From positions 124,001 to 188,000 of the forward strand of contig QUOL01000006.1 in NCBI GenBank assembly GCA_009761415.1: DNA of 64,000 nucleotides, in the 5' to 3' direction. The translations under genes and the position numbers were made by a program. Origin of the DNA: Sarcomyxa edulis (taxonomy: Eukaryota; Basidiomycota; Agaricomycetes; Agaricales; Mycenaceae). The notes beneath the pieces are model-generated. The model was not told where the DNA came from and did not search any database. It worked only from the letters and a program-made list of their open reading frames with translations. Positions 1-11,525 of the stretch are shown here, in pieces (position 1 is the first letter of the stretch; each line of letters starts with the position of its first letter).

Positions 1-3000
1 ACCACGACCATTTATAGGGCCTCTGACAGGTCAAGATTCTAATGGAGTTGACGCGGAGGACTTCGAGTTTACACTGGAAGAGAAGGAACAGTTCTTTGGT
101 GTAATCAACCCTCCAGACATCGATCAAGAAACCGAACTCTTGCGACACGAAATTGAAATGTTGCGGTTAGCTGCCGTCGAAGAAGAGTTTGAAGGTGCTG
201 ATGATGAGACGATTCCACAAGGGGCCCAGCACCAAGCAGATTACGAGGAGTTGTATGAGGAAGGCAATGATGAAGACATCTATCGAGAGTTTGCCGGTGT
301 TGCCCCGACACACAACTATGCCCCATATGGCAACAAAACGGTCCGTATCCATGTCGCCAGCTGTATTCGTACTGACCATATGTCTTTTAGATGTGTACCT
401 TGGACATTCTCGACAACTTGCCTCGATTGCGTATGTCTTCAAGTCAGTTCAAAATGATACTTTGGGCTATGCGTGAATGTGGTGCCCGAAATGTCCCTTC
501 CTTCAAGTCATTTCGAGCCATGCAGAAGAAGATCCGTGCTTCTTGCGGCATATCAACTAATCCGCATACATCAGACCTTGGAAATCTATTCTACGTCAAC
601 GATATCCGTGACATGGTTGCAAAAGTAAGTTCTTCGATGTCAATGACCTTGCTGTACTCATCTGATGTTCTTGTCAGGACTTCGGCAATCCCGAAGTTTC
701 TCCTCACATCCAAAAGTATCCAGAAGATGTCTCGGGCTCGGGCGATAGGCCCATTTCCGAGATGTGGCAAGTTAAAAATGGTCGTTGGCATGAGGTCCCA
801 TTGGATAAACTGACACCGTCTATCTTGATTGGCATCAAACGTTATTATATTCACGAGATTGCTGAACTCCAAGATGGCCGCTGGGTTATTCCTCAGATGT
901 GGATAGACCAGAAGGGACAGACTCACGCTGACTGCTATTTAGTAGCGGGTGTTGAAGTACGTTGTTTCTAGAATGCAGATCGTATTTGGTTGCTACTAAT
1001 GATGAAGACCTATCAGTCCACCGTGTTGTCTGTCGCTACCGAGACCACCGTACGAATACCCTTGGAAATGTTCAAGAACAATTACGAGGACCTCACAAAA
1101 CAAGAGAAAGGACCATTTCGCTTCACCCGTATGCCCTGACCTCCTGCGCCCGAGAATTGACCAATCTGCTGACTCAGATATCCAGCTCAGTGCGAAGAGT
1201 TTGCTACGCGTATCCCCAATCTCCACCGGAAGATTGATGATGGTGAAGACCTTTTCACTATCTGGATGCCAGTATGGGCAGATGATGTCTCGGGGGCACG
1301 CTCGAAGCAGTATCAAAAGCATATCAATGTGTATATGGCCAATGCCAATTTACCGGGGCGTCTTTTACAACAAGAATACTTTGTTCGCTTTGTCTCAACT
1401 TCTCCGCACGCCTGTGCTCTCGAACAACTGGCAGTTGTAGTTGAGCAATCTAAGTATGCAGAACCAATATTTTCTTATCTACGACCGTCACTGATTGCTA
1501 AATTATGCAGCTCTACCCACGTTAAACCGGTCCGCTGCTATAACGCCGCTACTGGACGTCCCTGCTCCTTCCGCACTCTCGTTCCCGACGCTCCTGCAGA
1601 TAATCCGCAACAATCAGAGGAAAGCTCACACATCGGGCATCAAGGGAATCGCAAATGCCGCACGTGCCTAATAGGTGGTCCAGCGACACTGACAGAATCA
1701 CCGGACGGCTATCACGCATTCTATGCAGTCAGTTAAGTCCTTTGTGTTGACATAAACCTCGTATTCACAAAACCAGCCAGGAGAGCCGCGAAATGTGCAA
1801 GAAATTCGTGCTTGTGTGTTGGAGCAGCTGCGCCTGGCCACGTACGGTGTTGCATCTCGTGTCAAGGATCTTCAAAAAGACACTGGAACGAAAGATAAGA
1901 TCGCGCAACACTGGATCGAGATTTTATTAGTCAAGTGCCACGAAATGCAATCTATTCGACCAGCCTGTACTGCAGACAGCATCTCGGCGGCTCTTTTCGA
2001 ATGGCTAGGATCTCAAACAAGCCAACCGTACAACGCACTACTAGACCTGGAATGTATGTTGTATGCTCTCTTCTCAATATTGTTCGTCGAGTCTCAATGG
2101 AGAGATCCCTTGCCAGTTTTCGATGTCTCGCAAGACACTATGGTCGAAATACTGCACACCATTCTCTTGGGGGTTGAGAAATATACATGGTACGATTTCC
2201 ACTCCAACTGGACTCCCGCCCAACGCGACACTTTCACGATTCGTCTCCAAAGCACCAATCTTGATGGTCTCAAAGTACCACCGATCCGCGCGGCGTACAT
2301 GATGCAGTATCGCAACGGTCTCATAGGAAAACACTTCAAGACCCTCATGCAGACCATGGCATTCCACGTTCAGGATATTGCTACCGCGGATCAACTGACC
2401 CTTGTCAAAGCGATGGGAGAGTTTGGAGCAATGGTTTGGGTAGCGAGCATTGACGACATGGACGCATATCTTGTGAGTGCTCTGAGCTTTCGTTGTGTCA
2501 GGAGGTTGACTGGACCTTTGTAGGCTGATCTCACGATCCTTATCGACAATGTCCTCGACGCGTTCGCGAACCTTGATCCGACAAAGATCCTGATCAAAAT
2601 CAAGCTGCATGTTCTCGTGCATCTCATTGAGAACATCCGCCGCCGAGGGCCTGCTGTCCGTTTCTCTACCGAGGTGTTTGAGTGTTTCAACGCCATTTTT
2701 CGCATGTGCTCAGTCCTTAGCAATCATCAAGCCCCCAGCCGTGACATTGCCTTGAAATTCGCCGATCTGGATCGCGTGAAACACATTCTCAGCGGAGGAT
2801 ACTGGCTTCAAGACTCTGCCTGGATACAGGCTGGTACAGATGTTCGAAGCTTGCTTCGAAAGACTCCCATCTTACAACAACATCTGGGTTGGTCGCCTGA
2901 GCCCATGTGGACACCTGGGCTCATCAAAGGTCCTGCTCGAAATAAACGTACGGTGTTTCGCACCACTGAACTTGCGACCCTAAACGGTTCTCGAGACCCT

Positions 3001-4020
3001 TTCGAGATTAAGATTGATGCCAACGTAGAATGGCTCAAAGGCGTGTACGGTACTGCTGTCTCGGGTGATAGATTCAAGGTTGGTTCATGGGTTGTAATTC
3101 GACTTCGTGAGGTGCGTAAGACTCGCTACTCAGGATCTTGACGAGTAAATGAAGTCGGGAAATCCAGGATACGCCAATGATTGGCCATGTAACGGATATT
3201 CTGTTGCCAGCAATGAATAGCAGTTCAGGGCAAGGCCTCGTAACGGTAGAAGAGTTTGCTCTCGCAGAAGCCCTTCACTTCAAGTTAGGTATGCCCGTAC
3301 TTGGACGCCGACCTGGTGCACGCGGCTCGGGCAGTGACCCAAGTCAACAGTTTGTAGTACTTCCATCCGATGTGAGTTCTGAGCCATCTACCAATGTATG
3401 ACTTATTCTGATCTTAGCCATTGAATATCACAAAGTCCATACAATTCGTGATGAATGTCCAGCACGACTGCCAGGCAGCGGGCTGCGCGGCAACTGGAGT
3501 CACTCCGGAACGTCAAGAACGTCAAGATACAGACCGTGTCATTCACTCGATCTCTCACAAGGATGATGGTCGCTTCATCATCAACACGCATGCTCTGCAC
3601 AATGCTACCCTACTTCGTAAATTTCTTCCCAGATATCTCACAGCGCCTCGTCGTCTCTTCTTGGACGGTAAAAAACGACACACAGACATTGCTATGGGTT
3701 TGGCCGAGCGACAGCAGGCAAAACGTGCCGCAACCAAAGCCAAAACTGCTGCTACAAAGAAGCGCAAGCAGGATGCAAAAGACGCCGCCGCTGCAAACGC
3801 CGGCTCAGCCGCTGCCCAAAATGGCCCAGTCAACGGAGATGCAGACGAGCTCATAGATGGTAGTGACATGGGAAGCAACCACGGAACGGGCGAGGACTCT
3901 TCAGAAGGCGATGAGGCTTACGGAGTTGGTGATCCTGAAGATGCGGAAGCTCAGGGCCCTGGAACGCGACGAAAGGGAAGGAAGCGTAAACGGACTCGAT
4001 TGACAAGAGGGGGCATGTAA
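1..4020 (+). CDS. Large transposon-associated Agaricomycete protein (5' partial)
   Basis: The reading frame is open from the left edge, so the start lies outside. About ten short introns join the exons: 341-390, 625-677, 957-1016, 1129-1185, 1454-1510, 1728-1776, 2054-2116, 2473-2523, 3112-3167 and 3372-3417. All are 46-63 nt with GT-AG ends and keep one frame, giving roughly 1,150 residues. Recognisable family blocks in order are LDNLPRLR, GARNVPSFKSFRAMQKKIR, FYVNDIRD, WADDVSG, KHINVYMANANLPGRLLQQE, TIWMP, GTKDKIAQHWI, ILHTILLG, AAYMMQYRNGLIGKHFKTLM, FSTEVFECFNAIFRMCS and LSNHQAPSRDIA. The C-terminus is Lys/Arg- and acid-rich and could be nuclear. I know this family as large, highly repeated mushroom proteins usually annotated as hypothetical and found near transposons; I assign no enzyme activity. 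No internal stop is needed, so this copy may be recent or functional. Confidence 0.8.
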
Positions 4021-4054
4021 GTACTAAGTAGTTCCAACGGAATATAGTGTATCA

Positions 4055-4621
4055 TTATATACCAGATCTGCTGTTCTTCGGTCTCAAATCCTCAGCCGCT
4101 ATCCGTGCTAAGAGCCGCTCTTCTCTCTTTTTTCTTCTGTCCTCCTTGTCACGAAGCATGCGACGGTGCCGGGCAGGAAAATCTGGTCCTGCAAGGTCTG
4201 GTCTGGCACGCGCCAAACGTTCGGCAATAGAGAGTTGTCGGTCTAGTGACGCATCGCGTTCATCGAGAGGGTCAGGAGGTATGTTCCAACGCATTTCTTG
4301 ACGCGCTTTCGACGCCGGGTGTTTGGCTAAGGGCTTTTTGTGGGTGGTAGCGAGCTGAGAGGTTGGCGACAATGTGAACGAGATGTCAGGATTGCCACTC
4401 GGAATCTGGTGCAGTAAGGGATTTACACAATCAGTGTGAGATTTGATTGGGGATAGTCAGAGGTTCCTACTCACTGTATCAGGCTCCACAGGTGCCGATC
4501 TCTTCGAAAAGTGTGGTGGTGATGGTGATGGTGGTGGTGGTGGATAACACGGTAGTTCCGATGATTGATCAAGCCCTGGAAATAGAGCGCAGCGAGAACA
4601 TGGACAATTTGAGGTCGCCAT
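4055..4621 (-). CDS. Small basic protein of unknown function
   Basis: Two exons, 4475-4621 and 4055-4405, are joined by a 69-nt intron (4406-4474) with a GTGAG donor and CAG acceptor on the minus strand; the splice is in phase. The product is about 165 residues. It begins MATSNCPCSRCALFPG, which has a CxxC pair, continues with a run of prolines and serines, and ends in a highly charged helix (RRMLRDKEDRRKKREERL). I see no family match. It is convergent with the preceding gene, whose stop lies 34 nt away. The start is the ATG at 4621; an upstream in-frame ATG is possible at 4642. The joined frame and good splice sites argue that this is a real gene. Confidence 0.6.
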
Positions 4622-4920
4622 GTTGGAATGAAGCTGGGTCAAAGAGATTAGAGAAAACTCACCGTCATATTATCGCGCTAAGACTATGACCATCTAAGAA
4701 CATCGCGACAATAGTGCTATGGCATGCTGGCGGTGTCAAAGAGACATCGAGGTGTGTCTCATCGTGAGCGGAGCGGGCAATCTCAAGCAAACATCGAGCG
4801 GGCATCCGCGAAACCTCAGAACAAGAAGCCTTTTTCTGAGCACCATTCGATATTTCATAAACACACTATCCTAAGCTGCTAACGAGAAAAACCCTCAACC
4901 TCATATCTGCATCTGACAGG

Positions 4921-5124
4921 ATTGGGGGTGTAGCCGGTCAATCCCTGCGTGCCGGCGGTGCGACATCACTCGCGGAAAACGGAGTGCCACCATACATTAT
5001 CCAGGGCATCGGCCGTTGGAAGTCCGATGCATGGCAGATATATATTCGGAAGAACCCAGTCCTTTTGCAGGCCTTGATTTTCGGCGGGCGGGCTTTGCAC
5101 GAGCCTCCCGCTCCCATTCGGTGA
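4921..5124 (+). pseudogene. C-terminal fragment of a tyrosine recombinase (DIRS- or Crypton-like)
   Basis: A frame of about 67 residues contains SLRAGGATSLAENGVPP, then IIQGIGRWKSDAW and IYIRKNPVL before a TGA. This is the end of a fungal tyrosine recombinase: the RAGG arginine, the GRW box and the YIRK tyrosine are in the expected order. The residue before SLR is Gln where His is usual. Nothing upstream in any frame supplies the rest of the catalytic domain, and no reverse transcriptase is visible, so this is a solo remnant. An intron acceptor (CAG at 4917-4919) directly precedes the frame. It could derive from a DIRS/Ngaro retroelement or a Crypton; the sequence does not decide. Confidence 0.6.
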
Positions 5125-5198
5125 TTCCTGCCCAACGTGCTCTCGACGTCGTCGAGGTTGTTTCAACTCGGAGGTGCCGCGAGTGAGAGGGTATCTAT

Positions 5199-5199
<1 letters not shown>

Positions 5200-5234
<35 letters not shown>
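5200..5234. repeat. Poly(A) tract of 35 nt
   Basis: An uninterrupted run of A lies 75 nt after the recombinase remnant stop. It could be a retroposition tail or simple slippage. The exact length is unreliable in most assemblies. Confidence 0.9.
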
Positions 5235-5236
<2 letters not shown>

Positions 5237-6042
5237 GTTTTAGTGTATAGCGTTTCGGATTTTACTCAAAATTTTATTCATGGACTCTTTGGCGCGCTTT
5301 TGCGGCCAAAGAGTTGCTTTTGGTAATATATGTTTTATGCGTGTAGGACTTTTGCATGCATCACCTATTCCTCCCGTACGCGTGTGTCGATCTCTGCCAG
5401 TGAGTCGTAGAGGTAAGTCCTCATTGGATATTTATTACTATCTATGTGTGCGAGGTTTGTTACCACATCGTGATTTTTACTGACACTGACAGTTCATTCT
5501 AGGTTTTCTAGGGTCTACGTCCCTCAACATTGAATACCAGAGTCTGCTCTCCTCGATGGTGAACGGTTGTGCATATGTCCTCGTCCGATCAGTTGGCATC
5601 GACTTCGCTAGGCTTCATCATTCCATCTCCAACGAACAGACTATATATCGGCTTGTTCGTCTCAATTGACCACGGATTATACAGCACCTTCTAAGTCCAA
5701 GGAGATGGTGTATTTTGCAGAAGATTCACGAATCGTGCCATTTTTGGGTCGGACGGTGGGCGACTCTGTGAGTCTCGTTGTCGGGTCTATCGTGACAGAG
5801 AAACATGACCTGTTCTTTCACTAGGCTGGTTTCAGTAACTGTGACTACTTGGGTTCCAAATGTTCTGTGGTCTCTATTGTGTCATAAGACGACGAGACGC
5901 CTCGTTCTTGTTTTGTTTAACAATCAAGCTTGGTTTTCGACCGCGTGTCTCAAGGCGTGTTTTTCTCGGGGCGACCTCTCCACGTACTTCTGATCGTGAC
6001 CGAGCGTTTGGCCTGACCCTGTTACACAGCCGGACGACTACG

Positions 6043-6050
6043 TATTTAAA
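6043..6050 (+). promoter_or_regulatory. TATA-like box of paralogue A
   Basis: TATTTAAA lies 48 nt before the ATG inside a conserved block (CGACTACGTATTTAAACC) that is also present upstream of paralogue B. Conservation of position and context supports a core promoter. Confidence 0.55.
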
Positions 6051-6097
6051 CCGACACTTGGACTTCATCGTGTCATTGACCTTCGACCTTCTCCATA

Positions 6098-7425
6098 ATG
6101 TATCGTCCTCGACATGGAATGTCAGAACGTGCCCTTGAAGCTGATTGGAATGTCTTTGTGTGGGCAGATGACAACATATGCATGGGTGAGTGTCCAGTAC
6201 TACTTTTCTGACAGGTGGCTCACTCACTGTTGAACGTTGAACGATCGAAAGGTTGGCACATCGATGACGAACTGTCTATGACTTTCTCAAGTCTTTATCG
6301 GTGGATCACTCTGCTATATGAAGCACAGATTCCTGGGAATTTCTACTTGCAAGCTGTTGATATCAAATCTCCGGTATTAGCCCTCTACACGCCAGTCCCC
6401 ACTGGCGACCCTATTCCGAGGGACTCAAAAGGACAAGTCTCTCCAGGAGACTATTGCCTCTATAACTTAGGTATGTATGTGTTTTGGAGTATCTTATCTT
6501 TCATTCTGACTCTCCACAAACGTAGATGGATCGCAAATGCGTCGACTCGTGTGGGCCAAGTATAACAGTTGCTCGTTTGCAGATCTCAATCGAATTGGAA
6601 AGAGATTAGTGGAAAAAAATAAGGACCTTCCTGATATTCTCAGCATGGTATGTGCAGTGTGGACCAGTGATTCCCGACTTGTGGAATTGACCGTCATATA
6701 CACCAGACCAAATTACCCCCTCATATCGAAGACGAAGTCGTGAAAAGAGACGCTTCTTGTGCGTTGACCGGTGCTAAAGACAATCTTATCGTCAATTGGG
6801 TCTATCCACCATGGGCAAATTACATGGTTCGTTCTCAGTCGTTTTGAGGTGATCAAGTATTCTAACGCAGTTCATGGCAACGAAAAGCTCGTTCCTCATG
6901 AGATGACCTTTCCAGGAGCGGGATACGTGCCAGTACCTGAAAAGGATCTTGATCCGTGGCTAGTCGTCACCAACTACTTCAGACTAGCAGAAGATGTCGC
7001 CGATTTGTTTCGCGAGAATGTACTGTGCATAGATGTTGACGTGCGTGTTCAGTATACCATCATCAGTTGCGCTAATTTCATGCATGCAATATCTTTAGGA
7101 CAATTATCGCATTGTGTTTCTGACCGGCCACGGTTGCTTGACTAGGCCTCTTCAATCACATTACGTCCCACCTCCTGGACCAAATCGTCCCAGCGACGAT
7201 TTCTTGCGCGAACATTTCAAACACTCACTCTATGTACACTCTGGGGGCGGTGACATGTTGGACGATTACTCCACCGTCCAAATCGACGCCATCATAGAGA
7301 AACTTGGTGTTGGTGTTGATGGTGACGACTTGAACATTGACTTGTCACATCGGTTGTGGAAGTCTGCTATAGGCAAAGAGATATTTCGGTTCCTCGTGAC
7401 TCTAGGCTTAGTTCCAGCTCAGTGA
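6098..7425 (+). CDS. Paralogue A: HNH-like protein lacking catalytic histidines
   Basis: Six exons (6098-6185, 6252-6470, 6526-6647, 6707-6826, 6888-7040, 7099-7425) encode 342 residues. The N-terminal part starts MYRPRHGMSERAL and includes DWNVFVW, HIDDELSMTF and SPGDYCLYNLDGS. The middle has a degenerate HNH_2-like motif: KRDASCALTGA is the usual RDxxCxVTG strand, but the following AHI is replaced by NWVYPPW, and NxxxLRxDxHxLFD by NYFRLAEDVADLF. After IDVDDNYRIV comes a C-terminal helical region with SDDFLREHFKHSL and GGDMLDDYS. Assignment to the fungal HNH_2 family rests on layout and on comparison with H, which keeps the motif. A nuclease activity is not expected. B lies directly downstream in the same orientation, and G is an inverted relative 24 kb away. 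Confidence 0.8.
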
Positions 7426-8264
7426 GTTGGGTCGTTGATGTGATCGATCTAAGAATGTCTGCTGCCTGCGGGCATCTTAAGCACTGTATACTCATACAGT
7501 GCTCCTAATTTTGGATTGTATTGGATTGGATTGATATATATTTTATTCGAGTAGGACTTTTGCATGCATCACCTATTCCTCCCGTGGGCGTGTGTCAATC
7601 TCTCAGTCGCAGAGGTAAGTCCTCATCATACATTTATCATTTCTTTGGTCGTGCCTCGAGGGTTGTTACCACATCGTGGTTCTTACTGACACTGACGGTC
7701 CATTCTCTGTCTTATAGCTTCTATTTTCATTTGGCAGGTCTCTCTGATGCTTATGGAGGATGGTGGTCCTCGATCGAATGAACCCGTTATACGTCCCTCG
7801 ACATGGAATAACAGAGCTCGCTCTCGGAGATGGCGGGCGTTTCTACATATATGGATGAATCACGATCTACATGGTGCGTATCGTGTCTCTTTTCCCTCCC
7901 GTGAGTCTATAACGAACTTCTCTTCCAAAGGCTTTTTTCTACTCATCACGGAAAGAATCGCTCAAGAATCTCTGCGTAATTTCTCGTACGATCAATTGAT
8001 ATCCAATCCCAGGACTTCGCTGGGCTTGATCAATCCATCTCCAACGAAGGAGCTATCGCGATCGGCCTGTTCGTCTCAATCGACCACGGATTATAAAGCA
8101 CCTTCTGGAACCCGACGAGACGCCTCGTTCTTGTTCTGTTTGATAATCAAACCTGATTTTCTTCCGCGTGTCTCAAGGCGTGTTTACCTCAGGGCGACCT
8201 GTCCACGTACTTCTGATCGTGACCGAGCGTTGGCCTGACCCTGTTACATAGCCGAACGACTACG

Positions 8265-8272
8265 TATTTAAA
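8265..8272 (+). promoter_or_regulatory. TATA-like box of paralogue B
   Basis: TATTTAAA lies 47 nt before the ATG, in the same conserved block as in unit 1. Confidence 0.55.
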
Positions 8273-8318
8273 CCGACACTCGAAGTCATCTTGCCATCGA
8301 CCTTCGAGCGTCTCCACA

Positions 8319-9633
8319 ATGTATCGTCCTCAGCATGGAATGTCAGAACGTGCCCTTAAAGCTGATTGGAATGTTTTTGTGTGGTCAGAGGGCAACATAT
8401 GCATGGGTCAGTGTCCAGTACTACTTTGTTAACAGGTGGCGCTCACTATTGGACAACTGCAAGGTTGGCACATCGACGATAAACTACCTATGACTTTTTC
8501 GAGTCTCTATCGATGGATAACTCTGCTATATGAAGCACAGATCCCTAATCAATTCTACGTGCAGCCTGTAAATATCGAATCTTGGGAATTAGCCATCTAC
8601 ACGCCAGTCCCCACCGGCGAGCCCATTCCGAGAGACTCTGAAGGACGAGTCTCTCCAGGAGACTATTGCATTTATAACTTAGGTGTGTGTGTGTGTCATA
8701 GAGTATGTTGTCTTTGATTTTGATTTGCCATAAACGTAGATGGATCGCAAATCCGTCGACTCATTTGGCTCAAGCATAACAGTCGCTCATTTGCAGATCT
8801 CAATAGAATCGGCAAGATATTATTGAAAACACATCCCGACCAGCCTGATATTCTCAGCATGGTTAGTGCAGTGCAGATTAGTGGGTCCCCGACTTGTGCA
8901 ATTGACCGTCATATTCACCAGACCAAACTGCAACCTCATATCGAAGACGAAGTTGTGAAAAGAGACACTTTCTGTGCGCTGACCGGTGCTCAAGACAAGC
9001 TCATCGTTAATTGGATCTATCCGCCGTGGGCATTTGCCATGGTCTGTTCTTAATTGTTTTCGAGTGATTGTGCATTCTAACGTCCTTCACGTCAACGAGA
9101 AGCTCGTTCCTCGCCCGAGGGCCTATCCAGGAGCGCCATACGTTCCAGTACCTGAAAGGGACTTTGATCCGTGGCTGGTCGTCACCAACTACTTCAGACT
9201 AGCAGAGGATGTCGCCGATTTGTTTCGCGAGAATATACTGTGCATAGATGTTGATGTGCGTGTGCACTATGCCATCAGCAGTTGCGCTAATTAATGTATG
9301 CATTATTTCTAGGACAATTATCGCATTGTCTTTCTGACCGGCCACGGTTGCTTGACGAGGCCTCTGCAAACACATTATGTCCCACTTCCCGGACCAAATC
9401 GTCCCAGCGACGATTTCTTGCGCGAACATTTCAAACACTCGCTCTATGTACACTCTGCCGGCGGTGACATGTTGGACGACTACTCCACAACCCAAATCGA
9501 CGCCATCATAGAGATCCTTGGTGTGGATGGTGACAACATGAACGTCGACTTGTCACATCCGTTGTGGAAGTCTGCTATAGGCAAAGAAATCTTTCGGTTC
9601 CTCGTGGCTATAGGGTTTGTTCCAGCTCAGTGA
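8319..9633 (+). CDS. Paralogue B: HNH-like protein lacking catalytic histidines
   Basis: It has the same six-exon plan as A. It starts MYRPQHGMSERAL, and the blocks DWNVFVW, HIDDKLPMTF, SPGDYCIYNLDGS, KRDTFCALTGA, NWIYPPW, NYFRLAEDVADLF and DNYRIVFLTGHG follow in order, ending in VPAQ. The acceptor of intron 4 is best placed at AACGAGAAG before CTCGTTCC, because a CTAAC branch point lies just upstream and phase 0 is kept. The protein is about 340 residues and needs no frame correction. As in A, both HNH histidine positions are substituted. C to I share this architecture. Its middle part is almost identical to G, while its C-terminus differs from G. Confidence 0.8.
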
Positions 9634-9731
9634 GTTGAGTTGCTTGTATGGTCTTGGTCTTGTGTCGGTATACCATATACTGGGAGGCTGATACTCCATA
9701 TGTTGTCGTGGGCGCGTTCGCAAGACAATGA

Positions 9732-11049
9732 TCAAGTACGCGACATAGCAGATTTACATCTCAACCGCCAATTCTCCAGCTCCTGTCCGATTGGGGTGTC
9801 CCACTTGCTTGAAAGATCCTCTTCCAACCAAGCCTCGGGAGTTCTGTCCATGTTCTCGTCTACTAAAGCTTCGGAAACTGTTTGGATGTCGTAGGGCATG
9901 GCTAGATCCTCGTAATCTTCTCTTACGTCGCAATCAGCTGCGCTGTAAGAGAGACAGTTTCTAAAATGCAAGCGGAGAAACTTGTCGTCGAGATGTTGCC
10001 TGACGGATGGGTCAAGATGGGTCAGGAGGGGCCTCTTGAAGCCAACGCGCTTGGCGAAACAAACGATCCGGTAATTGTCCTGGTGGTGACGATATATTCA
10101 AGGGAAATGAGGGTAAGGATTGTGACACGCACGTCGACATCTATTCCAAGCTCGCCTTCGGTGAAGAGCTTGGCCATATCCTCCATCACCGACAGTGCGT
10201 TGCCGGGTACAAAGTATGGTGCAAGATCCGAAGCCTTGACGCTCTCTAGGAATTCTAGTTCACGACGACTCATCTAAAGAACAACGGCGGTTTTAGTATA
10301 TGCACCACAGAGATACAGTGAACTGACATAAGCAGCCATGCAAGGAGGAACTATCCAAGCAACAACAAGTTTATCACCGTTTCCGACTGTAGCTCCGGTT
10401 AGAGAGCAAGAACCGCGATCTCTGTATAGAACTTTAGACTCCAAGGCGGGATCAAATTTGGTCTGTCACCAACACAAATCAGGCTCAATTGTGATTCAAG
10501 ATGACAATTGACGTACCATAGCATGGAAATGAGGTTGATGGGTTTGATAAGCTCGGGTCAAACGACCAAATGGTTCCGCACGAGTGAGTGCTATTTCTTT
10601 CGATGACAGATCTGCGATAGCGGGGCAATTGAAGAATGTACGCGATATAGACTTGTAGTACTTACCTGGATTGTACACGGCATAATCGCCAGGAGTCAGG
10701 CGCGACGAAGAGTCCGACCTCAGCTCAGACTCTGCAATTGACTGCAAGTAAGACAGGAAATAAATTTCATAGACCCTTACGGGACAAATGCAGAATTCTG
10801 CAGGGTCCTTTCTGTCTCTCCATGTTGGTAGTTCTATCGCAATCTTGAACCACCTATGCATAGTGGCAATACTGATGGGCATATCTTCGTCGACACGCCA
10901 TCCTGGTTAACACAGACTTAAGATAACATCAGTAGCAAAATGACACACGCGTACGCACCCATAATCATTCGAGTTGACCCGCTTGACCATAGGAACACAT
11001 TCCATCCCTGTTGGAGAGCACGGTGTGACAAGACGTGTGTGGGGGACAT
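9732..11049 (-). CDS. Paralogue C: diverged HNH-like protein
   Basis: Read on the minus strand, the gene starts MSPTHVLSHRALQQGWNVF at 11049 and splices in phase through WRVDEDMPISIATMHRWF, LTPGDYAVYNP, DLSSKEIALTRAEPF, a TKFDPALESKVLYRDRGSC block, VVAWIVPPCMAAY and GELGIDVD to DNYRIVCFAKR and LDDKFLRLHFRNCL, stopping at 9732. There is one additional 39-nt intron inside the N-terminal domain (after CPV). The protein is the same kind as A and B but only distantly similar. The HNH signature is degenerate: SCSLTGA is retained and the histidine is replaced in VAWIVPP. It is convergent with B, with stop codons about 100 nt apart. A rearranged piece of a close relative lies at 21928-22150 on the opposite strand. 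Confidence 0.75.
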
Positions 11050-11525
11050 TTCAGTTGTACAGTGGATGATGAGGATGGGGGAGATGTGACTTTCGACTGC
11101 AGGTATTTGTACCCGGTCTGTAAGTCACGTAATCTTTCTAAGATCTTTGTGTCCCGTCTGCCTCAAGTACGTACCGTGGCTCGGTCCCTGTTGCAGATGC
11201 CGACGAGTTGGCAACTAAGTTACAGTAAGTCAGACGCGGCTGTGACAAAATCGATGATGTTCGGCCGAGATCTTTGCACCAAGACTTGGGACTGGCCTGT
11301 AGATCTGCTAGAAGCAAGCTACGGTAGACACATCACACTAATGAATTGAAGATGAACATCGATGAACGAGAATCAGAAGTGTTTGGTATAGCCATGGTAG
11401 TCAAACATGTCAACCGGCCGGTTCGAACGACTATCCCGTTCCCGCGGGACGTCGATCGTCGACGTACATAATATCCATAAAGTCGTCAAGCATATGGACA
11501 GGCAGGCAGGCAATACGAGCCAAAT
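11050..11525. other. Intergenic, C to D
   Basis: No gene seen. It holds gcaagctacggtagacac near 11312, a word that recurs near 17871, so a small dispersed repeat may be present. Confidence 0.4.

Larger units (their letters stand above)
5325..7435 (+). repeat. Tandem duplication, unit 1 (promoter region plus paralogue A)
   Basis: This stretch is repeated at 7533-9645. The shared start is a leader around ggacttttgcatgcatcacc (5346 and 7555), and similarity runs through the upstream region and the whole gene to the CAGTGAGTTG after the stop. Unit 1 carries about 190 nt (roughly 5695-5885) that unit 2 lacks. Confidence 0.8.
7533..9645 (+). repeat. Tandem duplication, unit 2 (promoter region plus paralogue B)
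   Basis: Second copy of the unit at 5325-7435, in direct orientation. The coding parts are closely similar, including intron positions. The upstream part lacks about 190 nt present in unit 1 (between AGCACCTTCT and GACGAGACGCC). Confidence 0.8.
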
